Shown here: in pieces, positions 1 to 7,976 of the stretch
Layout: every line of letters begins with the position of its first letter
Numbering within the stretch: position 1 is the first letter of the stretch
Notes under the pieces: generated by a model
The model's input: only the letters and a program-made list of their open reading frames with translations
The model's database searches: none
What the model was told of the DNA's origin: nothing
Source of the DNA: an uncultured Bacilli bacterium
Lineage (GTDB): Bacteria > Bacillota_I > Bacilli_A > RF39 > UBA660
DNA: 52,824 nucleotides
Direction of reading: 5' to 3'
NCBI GenBank assembly: GCA_934149515.1
Contig: CAKPFD010000008.1
Coordinates: 1-52,824 of the forward strand
Program-made: the position numbers and the translations under genes

Positions 1-135
1 CTTATCTATTAACCATACTAAATATTGAATATTGTGTTTAGTCATTCCATATTTTGATTGTAGAGTTTTTAGTGTTTTTCCTTCTTTTCTTTTGTTATAT
101 ATTTCTATTTTTTCTTCATAACTCAATTTTGACAT
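1..135 (-). CDS. IS3-like transposase OrfA, N-terminal 45 residues (partial)
   Basis: The ATG is at 135 and the frame stays open to the window edge, so only the start of the protein is visible. It opens MSKLSYEEKIEIYNKRKEGK and continues into a helix-turn-helix (about residues 17-40, with KYGMTKHNIQYLVWLI). That is the usual layout of the IS3-family OrfA DNA-binding subunit, which recognises the terminal repeats. In that family OrfA is made alone or as an OrfAB fusion by -1 frameshifting; the sequence needed to see this lies outside the window. The start follows closely on the terminal hairpin. Whether the element is complete cannot be judged. Confidence 0.6.
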   Translation of the reverse strand, partial: MSKLSYEEKIEIYNKRKEGKTLKTLQSKYGMTKHNIQYLVWLIDK

Positions 136-140
136 ATAAA

Positions 141-174
141 AACCTCGTTTCTATTTTGTCCAAGAAACGGGGTT
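141..174 (-). terminator. hairpin in IS end, terminator-like
   Basis: AGAAACGGGGTT (163-174) pairs with AACCTCGTTTCT (141-152) over 12 bp with one G-T pair. On the minus strand it is followed by TTTTT and then the transposase ATG. It sits directly downstream of yigZ. It could end yigZ transcripts and also keep outside transcription from entering the transposase, a known role of such hairpins in insertion sequences. Confidence 0.55.
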
Positions 175-188
175 CGTATCACATAGGT

Positions 189-779
189 TTATTGGTTGGT
201 ATCTTTTTTGGTGATTAGTTTTTCTTGTTGGTTGATGATGGTTACTATGTTTTTTAGTTGCTCTAATTTTTCTTTTGTGATTTCTACTTGGTAGTAGCAT
301 TTGTCTTGATAGGTTTTAGTTAGTATTTTGCTATTTTTTAATACATAATTTATTTGTTTTTCTTGTTCGAATGGGAATTGGATGGTTATTTGATAGCCTT
401 GTTCTACTTTGACTTTTTCTACGTTTGTTAGCACTTCTTGAACACTACTACTGTAAGCTCTTATTAAGCCGCCTGGTCCTAGTTTGATTCCTCCGAAATA
501 ACGGATAACAATTGCTAATACGTTGATGAGATTTTCTTTTTCCAAGACTTGTAACATGGGTGCTCCTGCTGTTTTTGCTGGTTCTTTATCATCACTCATC
601 CCTTTTTCATTTTCTTTAATAAAAGCATAACAATAATGGTTTGCTTTGGGATATTCTTCCTTATAACTTTGTATTATCTCTTTAATGCTATCCTCATTAT
701 CAATTGGCACTATGACTGCAATAAACTTAGAATGCTTTATAACTTGTTCTACTATCTTTGTTTCTTTTATCGTATACAA
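189..779 (-). CDS. yigZ: YigZ/IMPACT family protein
   Basis: This is a protein of about 196 residues of the IMPACT/YigZ (UPF0029) family, conserved proteins with a ribosomal-protein-S5-like fold. The bacterial function is poorly defined; the eukaryotic IMPACT relative regulates GCN2. Seen: the family signature block with DDKEPAKTAGAPML followed by NVLAIVIRYFGGIKLGPGGL (about residues 65-105), then a C-terminal alpha/beta domain (DUF1949-like). I place the start at the TTG at 779, because AGAGGTGG lies 5 bases upstream. A GTG at 788 would overlap that ribosome site. A TATAAT-like box lies upstream (minus strand, near 800), but no good -35. The gene ends 5 bases from an insertion sequence. Length is normal for the family. 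Confidence 0.9.
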   Translation of the reverse strand: MYTIKETKIVEQVIKHSKFIAVIVPIDNEDSIKEIIQSYKEEYPKANHYCYAFIKENEKGMSDDKEPAKTAGAPMLQVLEKENLINVLAIVIRYFGGIKLGPGGLIRAYSSSVQEVLTNVEKVKVEQGYQITIQFPFEQEKQINYVLKNSKILTKTYQDKCYYQVEITKEKLEQLKNIVTIINQQEKLITKKDTNQ

Positions 780-838
780 ACTTACCACCTCTTAACCATA
801 TTATACCCTTAAAAATTAAAAAATGATATCAAAAACCT

Positions 839-867
839 TTGCATTTTATTTTTATCTTTGGTATGAT
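839..867 (+). promoter_or_regulatory. promoter of the T-box/alaS operon
   Basis: TTGCAT (839-844), 17-base spacer, TATGAT (862-867), preceded by TGG so the -10 is also of the extended type. Transcription would start near 874, just before the T-box leader. Confidence 0.75.
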
Positions 868-873
868 CAAAGT

Positions 874-1070
874 ACAATTATTTTAAAAATGTTGATAAAA
901 GAGAAGTACATAGAATGGAATGCAAAAAAAGAGAATTAATGGTTGGTGAAAATTAATCTTTCCGTCTTTGGAAAGCTGCTTTTGGAGTTTTTGGGGAAGA
1001 CCCTTATCTAAAGTAAGACCAAAGTAGGATGGTACCGGGCTTGATTGGCCCTCCTATGTACGGTCTTTTT
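874..1070 (+). promoter_or_regulatory. T-box riboswitch leader (probably alanine)
   Basis: The leader has a T-box core AGGATGGTACCGGGC (1026-1040) with the UGGU that pairs with the ACCA end of uncharged tRNA. A competing terminator forms from AAGACC (1015-1020) and inner GTAGGA/GGGC arms with GCCC, TCCTAT and GGTCTT, followed by a U run (to 1070). A stem I region with an AGAGA start near 890 and a hairpin CTTTCC/GGAAAG precede GCTGCT (975-980), so GCU (Ala) is a likely specifier codon. That fits alaS as the second gene of the operon. T-boxes raise readthrough when the cognate tRNA is uncharged. The specifier choice is inferred; the T-box itself is clear. Confidence 0.85.
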
Positions 1071-1084
1071 GTATGGGAGGAATT

Positions 1085-1642
1085 ATGAAAGTTTATTTAA
1101 TTTGTGGAAAAGCAAGACATGGAAAAGATAGCCTTGCAAATGATATGAAAGATTACTATGAAACAATGGGAAAGAAAGTGACGATCTTGCAACTTTCTGC
1201 ACCGTTAAAAATGTTAATACATAACCACTTTGGTTGGGATGAACAAGAAGAAACCAAACCACGGGAATTAATGCAACGACTTGGAACAGATATTATCAGA
1301 AAACAATTGAATAAACCAAAGTACTTTATTAATAGAACTATTGAGGATATTGAGATTCTATCTTGCTTTTTTGAAGTTATCATTGTCAGTGATGTTCGTT
1401 TTCCAGAAGAAATACTAGAAATCCGCAAGGCCTATCCTAGTACGAAAGCAATTCATATTACAAGACCAGCCTTAGAAAGTGAACTAACTAAAACAGAACA
1501 AAAACATATTACAGAAACAGCTCTTGATACGTATCATGATTATGATTATGAAGTTATTAATACAACACTTGAACAATTAGTAGATGAAGCGAAAACAATA
1601 ATAAGAAAAGAGGAAGTAAACGATGAAAAAAATGACAAGTAA
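1085..1642 (+). CDS. P-loop nucleotide kinase-like protein (dNMP kinase-like)
   Basis: This is a 185-residue P-loop protein starting MKVYLICGKARHGKDSLAND; GKARHGKDS is a Walker A motif of the GxxxxGK[ST/D] kind. The rest (KPRELMQRLGTDIIRK, IIVSDVRFPEE, AIHITRP) matches the layout of deoxynucleoside monophosphate kinases and related phage-type dNMP kinases, so phosphate transfer to a nucleotide is the likely reaction. Substrate is not determinable here. I choose the ATG at 1085 with GGGAGG just upstream; an ATG at 1073 would use the ribosome site itself as coding sequence. It is the first gene after the alanine T-box and overlaps alaS by 20 bases, so it is co-expressed with alaS. That is an unusual partner for a tRNA synthetase. 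Confidence 0.65.
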   Translation: MKVYLICGKARHGKDSLANDMKDYYETMGKKVTILQLSAPLKMLIHNHFGWDEQEETKPRELMQRLGTDIIRKQLNKPKYFINRTIEDIEILSCFFEVIIVSDVRFPEEILEIRKAYPSTKAIHITRPALESELTKTEQKHITETALDTYHDYDYEVINTTLEQLVDEAKTIIRKEEVNDEKNDK

Positions 1643-4316
1643 TGAAATTAGAAAGATGTGGATAGATTATTTTACGCAACATGGACATCAATATGTAGAA
1701 AGTGCATCTTTAATACCGGTAGATGATGATTCTTTGCTTTGGATCAATGCTGGTGTGACACCTTTGAAAAAATACTTTGATGGAACAATTATTCCAGAAT
1801 CTAGAAGACTTGTTAATATTCAAAAATGTATTCGTACTAACGACATTGAAAACGTTGGTGTTACGAAGCGTCATCATACTTTCTTTGAGATGATGGGTAA
1901 TTTTTCGATTGGGGATTATTTTCGTGATGAAGCGATTTCTTTTGCTTTTGAATTATTAACTAGTGAACAATGGTTTGCAATTGATAAAGAAAAATTATAT
2001 GTGACAGTTTATACGGATGATAAAGCTTCTTTTGATAAATGGATAGAAGTAGGTATGATACCAAGCCATATTATTAAATTAGACGGTAATTTCTGGGAAA
2101 TAGGGGAAGGACCTTGTGGACCAGATAGTGAGATCTTTTACGATCAAGGGGAAGCTTATGATCCAAATCATGATGCATTTGATAAGTTTATTCACGATGT
2201 TGATCAAGATCGTTATGTAGAAATATGGAATAACGTTTTTAGTCAATATAACTCTAAAGTAGGGGTTGATCGAAAAGATTATAAAGAATTACCTCATAAA
2301 AATATTGATACTGGTGCTGGACTTGAACGTTGGTGTTGTATTTTTCAGGGCGTAGATTCTAACTTTGAAACTGATTTATTCCGTCCGATCATTAATAAAA
2401 TAGAACAAATGAGTGGTATCTTATATAATGGACAGACACCATTTAAAGTTATTGCTGATCATATTAAAGCGATTACCTTTGCATTAGCTGATGGTGCAGT
2501 ATTTGAAAATACAGGAAGAGGTTATGTGTTAAGACGTTTATTGCGTCGTAGTGTTCGTTATGGCAAACAATTAGGGTTCCAAGAAGCATTTTTATATAAA
2601 TTAGTTGCAGAAGTCGTTGCGATCATGAAAGAAGCCTATCCATACTTAACAGAAAAAATGGGATATGTGCAAACACTTGTCTTACAAGAAGAAGAATTGT
2701 TTTTGAAGACTTTGGAAGCAGGAGAAAGAAGATTAGAAGAAGTCATGGAAACTTCTAAAGATAGTGTTATATCTGGTTATGATGCATTTAAATTATATGA
2801 TACATTTGGATTCCCGCTTGAATTAACGGTAGAAATTGCTCATGAAAAAGGATATCAAGTAGATGAAGTATCTTTTAAAGAATATATGATGAAACAAAAA
2901 GAACAAGCGAAGAAAAGTTCTAGAACAAAGACAGCAATGGCAAGCCAGAAACAAGTATTGATGGATTTTAAGAAAGAGTCTAGTTTTGTTTATGGATTGT
3001 ATCGTTTGAAAAGTAATGTTTTGGCAATTGTAGCGAAAGATTCCCTAGAAAAAACATTACATCATGATGGTTATATCATCTTAAAAAGAACTTGCTTTTA
3101 TGCAGAATCTGGTGGACAAGTATCTGACACTGGTATGATTATTGGGAAAAACTTTAAAGCAAGAGTGGTTGATGTATTTAAAGGACCAAATGGCCAACAT
3201 ATTCATAAAGTAAAATTATTAGATGGAATCATTACGACAGGGGAAGATTGTGAAGTTATTGTCGATAAAGACAGAAGAAAAGCAATCGAAGCTAACCATA
3301 GTAGTGTTCACCTATTACAATATGCTTTACAAACTTGTGTTGATAAATCTATTACACAAGCAGGAAGTTATGTTGATCAAGATAAACTTCGTTTTGATTT
3401 TACTTCTTCTAGTAAAATAACAGATGAGCAATTAGTAGAAGTAGAAAAGTTTGTGAATCAAATTATTCAAAAAGGAGTAATTACTTCTACTGAAATTATG
3501 CCACTTGAAAAAGCAAAAGAATTGGGTGCAATGGCTTTATTTGGAGAAAAATATGGTAAAGAAGTACGCGTTGTTAAGATTGATAAATCTATTGAATTAT
3601 GTGGTGGAACTCATGTTGCCAATACGAAAGATATTAAGCAATTTGCTATTTTCAACTATGAAACAAAAGGAAGCAATGTTTATCGAATTGAAGCTGTGAC
3701 AAATGATAAAATAGATAGTGTGTTATTTGATATTATTAAGCCATATAATGATGAAATGGTAAAGCTATTATTAAAAGCACGTGAAATCTTAGAAATGGCG
3801 AAAAAAGAGCATATACTACTTGAATTTGATGTAGAGATCGATAATACGAAACCAACTTCTTATCAAGATATTTTATTTAATCGTAATGAATTAGCTTATA
3901 TTCAAACAGAAGTAAAACGACTAGAAAAACAATATAAAGAACTAAAAACAGCTCAAAAATTAAGCCATTTAGATGTATTTGAACAACAAATTGAAATGGT
4001 TGGTTCTAAAGGATATTTATTTATGCAAGTTGAACGAGAAGATATGGATATTTTAAAAGCGATGATCGATGCGATTGCTAATCGTTATGCTACTATTGTT
4101 ATCTTTGCTGTCAATTTAAAAGAAGATGGTAGCGTTAGTTTTATTTGTCGTAATAATAATCCAAATGTTCATGCTGGTTATCTTGTTAAGCAAGCTGCTA
4201 CCTTATCAGGTGGTAATGGTGGTGGAAGCTCTACGTTTGCTCAAGGCGGTGGAAAGAATTCACTACATCTAGAACAGATACAACAAATGGTTAGGAATGA
4301 GTTGCAAAATGACTAA
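1623..4316 (+). CDS. alaS: alanyl-tRNA synthetase
   Basis: Charges tRNA-Ala with alanine (class II synthetase) and hydrolyses mischarged Ser/Gly-tRNA-Ala. Seen: catalytic core in the first 450 residues, with the motif 2 region RHHTFFEMMGNFSIGDYF and a GAGLERW stretch; editing domain with NHSSVHLL (HxxxH) and CGGTHV metal-ligand motifs; C-terminal DHHA1/C-Ala domain ending in a glycine-rich GGNGGGSSTFAQGGG. At 897 residues it is full length. The start at 1623 has GAGGAAG upstream and lies inside the preceding gene. The operon is under the upstream T-box. The next gene, holA, begins inside the alaS stop region, so translation is probably coupled. Confidence 0.97.
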   Translation: MKKMTSNEIRKMWIDYFTQHGHQYVESASLIPVDDDSLLWINAGVTPLKKYFDGTIIPESRRLVNIQKCIRTNDIENVGVTKRHHTFFEMMGNFSIGDYFRDEAISFAFELLTSEQWFAIDKEKLYVTVYTDDKASFDKWIEVGMIPSHIIKLDGNFWEIGEGPCGPDSEIFYDQGEAYDPNHDAFDKFIHDVDQDRYVEIWNNVFSQYNSKVGVDRKDYKELPHKNIDTGAGLERWCCIFQGVDSNFETDLFRPIINKIEQMSGILYNGQTPFKVIADHIKAITFALADGAVFENTGRGYVLRRLLRRSVRYGKQLGFQEAFLYKLVAEVVAIMKEAYPYLTEKMGYVQTLVLQEEELFLKTLEAGERRLEEVMETSKDSVISGYDAFKLYDTFGFPLELTVEIAHEKGYQVDEVSFKEYMMKQKEQAKKSSRTKTAMASQKQVLMDFKKESSFVYGLYRLKSNVLAIVAKDSLEKTLHHDGYIILKRTCFYAESGGQVSDTGMIIGKNFKARVVDVFKGPNGQHIHKVKLLDGIITTGEDCEVIVDKDRRKAIEANHSSVHLLQYALQTCVDKSITQAGSYVDQDKLRFDFTSSSKITDEQLVEVEKFVNQIIQKGVITSTEIMPLEKAKELGAMALFGEKYGKEVRVVKIDKSIELCGGTHVANTKDIKQFAIFNYETKGSNVYRIEAVTNDKIDSVLFDIIKPYNDEMVKLLLKAREILEMAKKEHILLEFDVEIDNTKPTSYQDILFNRNELAYIQTEVKRLEKQYKELKTAQKLSHLDVFEQQIEMVGSKGYLFMQVEREDMDILKAMIDAIANRYATIVIFAVNLKEDGSVSFICRNNNPNVHAGYLVKQAATLSGGNGGGSSTFAQGGGKNSLHLEQIQQMVRNELQND

Positions 4317-5256
4317 TTCTACTTTTGTATTTGTTGGTGATTCTTTTTCCTTGATGGAACAAGAAATGCAAAAAATTATGCAAGCACGTGGATTTCAAGA
4401 TGCAGAAATCAATAAATACGACTATGAAGAAGATGGATTATCTATTGTATTAGAAGATGTTGATACCATTAACTTTTTAGCAAGCCAGAAAGTGGTACTA
4501 TTAAGATATTGCCACTTTCTTGAAAGTAATGTGAAAGAGGATGAACAAGTTCTTGCTTATTTAGAAAAATATTTAGACAATCAACGAGATGATGTATTAT
4601 TCTTTCTAGTAGCCAATAAATTAGACGAAAGAAAGAAAATTGTTAAAACTTTACGAAAAAAAGCACAAGTGATGGAAATCAGCCCAGAACTTGATTCTGT
4701 TTTAAAAAATGAGTTTCAAACATATCATTTAGAAACTGGTGTGATGCCGCTTTTAAAAGATAGATTAGAAAATGCACCAATCGAAGAAGCGATTCAAGAG
4801 TGTGAGAAATTAAAACTTTATGCTATTGATACTAAAGAAATTACAAAACAAGATGTCATAGAACTAGTTAAAGAAAAAGAAATGGATAAAGATGATTTGT
4901 CTTTTTCTCTTGTTAGAAATATTGCTGAAAAAAACAAAAAGAAGGCGCTTGCAGATTATTTGCAATTACAACAATTAAATTTAGAAACTTTTGCGATTGT
5001 TGGTTTGTTAGAAAGCCAGTATCGTTTGCTATATCAAGTTTTGGTATTACAAAAGCAGCATTATCGTTATGATGCGATGGCAAAAACACTCAATGTTCAT
5101 CCTTATCGAGTGCGGAAAACACTAGAGATTGCACCTTTATATCAATTAGAAGAAGTTGCTGCTTTTTTAAAAAAATTAGAAACTTTAGATGAAAATATTA
5201 AAATGGGGAAAGTGGATAGTTCGATGGTACTAGATTTATTTATCTTAAATTTGTAG
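4309..5256 (+). CDS. holA: DNA polymerase III subunit delta
   Basis: This is the delta subunit of the clamp loader, which opens the beta sliding clamp and loads it on primed DNA. Seen: an AAA+-like N-terminal domain beginning with a FVFVGDSFSLME strand-helix, a VVLLRYCHFL strand, and an all-helical C-terminal collar with FAIVGLLESQYRLLYQ and a VHPYRVRKTLE segment, typical of Firmicute HolA. Length (315) is a little short of the usual 330-345. Two starts are possible: ATG 4309 (chosen; overlaps the alaS stop by 8 bases) or ATG 4297, four codons earlier. The frame is uninterrupted. It is cotranscribed with alaS. Confidence 0.88.
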   Translation: MTNSTFVFVGDSFSLMEQEMQKIMQARGFQDAEINKYDYEEDGLSIVLEDVDTINFLASQKVVLLRYCHFLESNVKEDEQVLAYLEKYLDNQRDDVLFFLVANKLDERKKIVKTLRKKAQVMEISPELDSVLKNEFQTYHLETGVMPLLKDRLENAPIEEAIQECEKLKLYAIDTKEITKQDVIELVKEKEMDKDDLSFSLVRNIAEKNKKKALADYLQLQQLNLETFAIVGLLESQYRLLYQVLVLQKQHYRYDAMAKTLNVHPYRVRKTLEIAPLYQLEEVAAFLKKLETLDENIKMGKVDSSMVLDLFILNL

Positions 5257-5282
5257 ACATCAGTTGAAAAGTGTGGTATAAT
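5254..5282 (+). promoter_or_regulatory. promoter of the 5313 gene
   Basis: TAGACA (5254-5259), 17-base spacer, TATAAT (5277-5282). The -35 overlaps the stop codon of holA, so this gene has its own promoter although it follows the alaS operon. Confidence 0.7.
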
Positions 5283-5312
5283 AGGCCTACTTTGTAGAAA
5301 TGGGGAATGAAA

Positions 5313-6629
5313 ATGAATGTTGCTATTCAAAGCCAAAATGGCTTGTTACAGAAAGATATACAAATGATTGCAAAGTGTACAACAAAAGAAGAATTGTTAT
5401 TAGCCGTTTGGAAAACAAGAAAGCATCATAGTGATGAAAATGAAGCAATACAATCTATGCTTCGTCAAAAAGCAGCTACGCTTCAAACAGAAAAATTATT
5501 AGCACAAAAAGATACTGTTATTCAAATGTTAGTTGATCCATTTAATGCTTTTTCAACCTCAGCATTAGATAAAATTTCAAAAGAAGTAAGTTTAACACCT
5601 TATGAAATTGAAAATGTTTTACAACTTGAACAAAATTTACATGCAGATAAAAAAGAATTTCATACTTATGTTAAAATGCTAGAAAAATTACAAGAAAAAG
5701 TACATCCTTATGTGGGAGAAATCGATGAAATGGATATAAGACAACAACAAGAAGCAGAAATTGCAAAGATGACACTATCTTTATATCTTGATAGTGATTG
5801 CTTATTAGTAGATGATTTTTGCAAAACAACAGGATGTACGAATGAAGAATTTGAAAATGCAATTCACGTCTTAACAAATATTGAAGATCCAATGCTTCAA
5901 CAATACTTTGCAAAACATAAAGAAACTTTGGCAAATAGTAGTTTTAATATGGAAGATTACGAAATACTAAATAACAAAGACTCAAAAGCATTAGTTGATT
6001 TTTGTCGTCGTTATGATTTGGATTTTCGTTTAACTCGTTTATTTTTAATGCACGATCTAAAAAGTTCTTCTATGGTTTTAGCACAAGGTAGTAGAGAAGA
6101 AAAACAACAAGTTATCAATGAATTTAAAGATGTTTATGGTAATCTTGTTCAATTAAGTGCTCAAAGAATGTATCAAATTTTAAGAATTTCACAAAGAAAT
6201 AAAAAATTAAATATCAAACAACCAGAGCCATTATTTCCATTTTATGATTTATGGTCAGAACATTCTATTAGTGTACAAGAAATCGTTGATTTAGGAAAAA
6301 TTATTGGTGGAGAATATCCAGTTGTTAATGGAAAAGGAGAACCAATTGATTCTGGTAAAGTGATTGGTAAGTTTGTTTCTAGTCATAATAGTTTATTCGA
6401 AGAAATGAATGAACGAAGCCTTAAAGGAACAAAATGTGCTGGTGTGTTATCTTGTACTGGTCATGTTGTTCAATTTACATCTAGTGAGTTTGATCGGGCA
6501 ATGGAAGATATTGATGACAAAGGAATGTTAAAATATCGTGGTATTGTATTCCAAGCTATTGAAAAACAAGTCAATAAAAAGAAAGAAACTACAGATAAGC
6601 CAAAAGTTTTGAAGAAAACACAAGATTAA
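5313..6629 (+). CDS. conserved-looking protein of unknown function, mostly helical
   Basis: Not recognised. The 438-residue product is soluble and charged, with no signal peptide or membrane segment. Residues 1-330 look almost entirely helical, with Gln/Glu/Lys-rich heptad-like stretches. The last 110 residues differ: they contain IGGEYPVVNGKGEPIDSGKV, then a segment with two cysteines (KCAGVLSC), and end in a Lys-rich tail. The start at 5313 has GGGG 7 bases upstream; an ATG at 5307 is too close to it. It has its own promoter and ends in a bidirectional hairpin shared with rarA. Neighbours (holA, rarA, mutS) are DNA-maintenance genes, but nothing in the protein itself shows a DNA role. Confidence 0.8.
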   Translation: MNVAIQSQNGLLQKDIQMIAKCTTKEELLLAVWKTRKHHSDENEAIQSMLRQKAATLQTEKLLAQKDTVIQMLVDPFNAFSTSALDKISKEVSLTPYEIENVLQLEQNLHADKKEFHTYVKMLEKLQEKVHPYVGEIDEMDIRQQQEAEIAKMTLSLYLDSDCLLVDDFCKTTGCTNEEFENAIHVLTNIEDPMLQQYFAKHKETLANSSFNMEDYEILNNKDSKALVDFCRRYDLDFRLTRLFLMHDLKSSSMVLAQGSREEKQQVINEFKDVYGNLVQLSAQRMYQILRISQRNKKLNIKQPEPLFPFYDLWSEHSISVQEIVDLGKIIGGEYPVVNGKGEPIDSGKVIGKFVSSHNSLFEEMNERSLKGTKCAGVLSCTGHVVQFTSSEFDRAMEDIDDKGMLKYRGIVFQAIEKQVNKKKETTDKPKVLKKTQD

Positions 6630-6632
6630 GAA

Positions 6633-6668
6633 AAAAGGTATGCAACCAAATTGTTTGCATACCTTTTT
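6633..6668. terminator. bidirectional terminator
   Basis: AAAAAGGTATGCAA pairs with TTTGCATACCTTTTT; A and T runs on both sides let it work for the 5313 gene (plus) and rarA (minus). The minus-strand rarA stop codon (6667-6669) overlaps its right edge. Confidence 0.85.
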
Positions 6669-7878
6669 ACTTTTTTAGTCGTTCTAGGTATTGGTAGAAT
6701 TCTTGTAATTTTGCTTCGTATCCTAGATTTTTTGGTTGGTAGTATTTTTTATTTTTTAATTTATCTGGTAAATATTGTTGTTTAACAAAGGCGTTTTTAT
6801 AATCATGGGGATATTTATAATCTGGAGAGGATGTTTTGATATGATTTGGAACGCTTCCGACGTTTCTTTTTTCGATATCTTCTATTGCTTTGTCAAGAGC
6901 GATGTGAGCAGTATTGCTTTTTGGAGATAATGCCATTTCAACTACAATAGTTCCAAGGGGTATTCTTGCTTCTGGTAGTCCAACTAGATTAGCAGCTTCA
7001 ATAGCAGCCATGACTTTAGGCCCGATGCTAGGATTAGCAAGTCCGATATCTTCGTAAGCAATGACTGACATTCTTCGGAAAATACTATCTAGATCTCCTG
7101 CGATAATTAACCTTGCTAAATAATGTAAGGCAGCATCTACATCACTACCGCGAATGGATTTTTGAAAAGCACTTAAAACATCATAATAGCCATCACCATT
7201 TTTATCGTGAAAGAAAACAGGACGATTATTAATACTTTTGATAACTTCAATTGTGATGTTTTTAGAATCAGTTGCATAATAGGCGATTTCTAATAGATTA
7301 TAAGCATAGCGTAAGTCATTTCCTGCAAGGGTTGCAATATATTCTTTGGTATCTTGATCAATTTGAATGCCTTCTAAATAAGTGCTTTTGATAGCTTTAT
7401 CGATTCCTTGTAAGATATCTTCCTTACTTAGATCTTGTAATTCAAATAATTGGCATCTACTACGAATTGCTGGATTGATCGCATGATATGGGTTGCTAGT
7501 TGTCATCCCGATTAATGTGATTAAGCCGCTTTCTAATTGTGGTAGCAATAAATCTTGTTTATCTTTGTTCAAACGATGAATTTCATCCATGATTAAAACC
7601 ATACCATCATACATTTTGGCTTCTTCTACTACGATATCAAAATCCTTTTTAGTATTAATTGTAGCATTTAAAAAACGATAATGAACATCTAAATCATTGA
7701 CGATAGCATTTGCAATCGATGTTTTCCCAATTCCTGGCTTTCCATATAAAATCATGGAAAATAAACGCTTGTTTTTAACGAGATTTGTAAGAATTTTACC
7801 AGGTCCGATTAGATGAGTTTGCCCGATAACTTCTTGAATAGAAGTGGGTGCTAGTAACATAGCTAAAGGTTTTTGCAT
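6667..7878 (-). CDS. rarA: replication-associated recombination protein A (RarA/MgsA) AAA+ ATPase
   Basis: RarA acts at stalled replication forks and interacts with SSB; it is related to clamp loaders and RuvB. Seen: an N-terminal APTSIQEVIGQTHLIGPG block, Walker A YGKPGIGKTS (about residue 46), Walker B VLIMDEIHR, sensor 1 MTTSNP, an arginine-finger region AIRSRCQLF, then the family C-terminal domain with HDKNGDGYYDVLSAFQKSIR, SVIAYEDIGLANP and PDYKYPHDYKNAFV. Length 403 is slightly short of the usual 420-440. The start at 7878 has GGTGATC 4 bases upstream. It is divergent from mutS, with about 100 bases between them. Confidence 0.95.
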   Translation of the reverse strand: MQKPLAMLLAPTSIQEVIGQTHLIGPGKILTNLVKNKRLFSMILYGKPGIGKTSIANAIVNDLDVHYRFLNATINTKKDFDIVVEEAKMYDGMVLIMDEIHRLNKDKQDLLLPQLESGLITLIGMTTSNPYHAINPAIRSRCQLFELQDLSKEDILQGIDKAIKSTYLEGIQIDQDTKEYIATLAGNDLRYAYNLLEIAYYATDSKNITIEVIKSINNRPVFFHDKNGDGYYDVLSAFQKSIRGSDVDAALHYLARLIIAGDLDSIFRRMSVIAYEDIGLANPSIGPKVMAAIEAANLVGLPEARIPLGTIVVEMALSPKSNTAHIALDKAIEDIEKRNVGSVPNHIKTSSPDYKYPHDYKNAFVKQQYLPDKLKNKKYYQPKNLGYEAKLQEFYQYLERLKK

Positions 7879-7914
7879 TCTTGATCACCAATTCCTATTT
7901 TATCATGTTTTTGC

Positions 7915-7943
7915 TTGTAATACTACAAAAACTCCTTTATAAT
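7915..7943 (+). promoter_or_regulatory. mutS promoter
   Basis: TTGTAA (7915-7920), 17-base spacer, TATAAT (7938-7943), with the ATG 34 bases further on. It lies in the divergent rarA/mutS gap. Confidence 0.8.
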
Positions 7944-7976
7944 AATGGTAGCAACTTAAGTAAAGGAAGTATATGT

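Larger units (their letters stand above)
1..183 (-). mobile_element. IS3-family-like insertion sequence, left end (partial)
   Basis: Read on the minus strand, the element begins with TGTGATACGAACCCCG at 183, which resembles the terminal inverted repeat of IS150-group IS3 elements. The transposase start follows about 50 bases later. The rest of the element lies outside the window. The end sits 5 bases beyond the yigZ stop codon, so insertion left that gene intact. The terminal repeat also folds into a 12-bp hairpin (141-152 with 163-174). The family assignment is from pattern recognition of the end and the first 45 residues only. Confidence 0.65.

Noticed and set aside
3223..3699. Additional plus-strand frames inside alaS, and similar short frames inside other genes
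   Set aside because: They overlap strong conserved genes, lack ribosome sites and read as out-of-frame copies of the gene.
7881..7976. N-terminal extension of MutS by 32 residues
   Set aside because: The stretch contains the promoter (7915-7943), and the normal family start is at 7977 with a good ribosome site.
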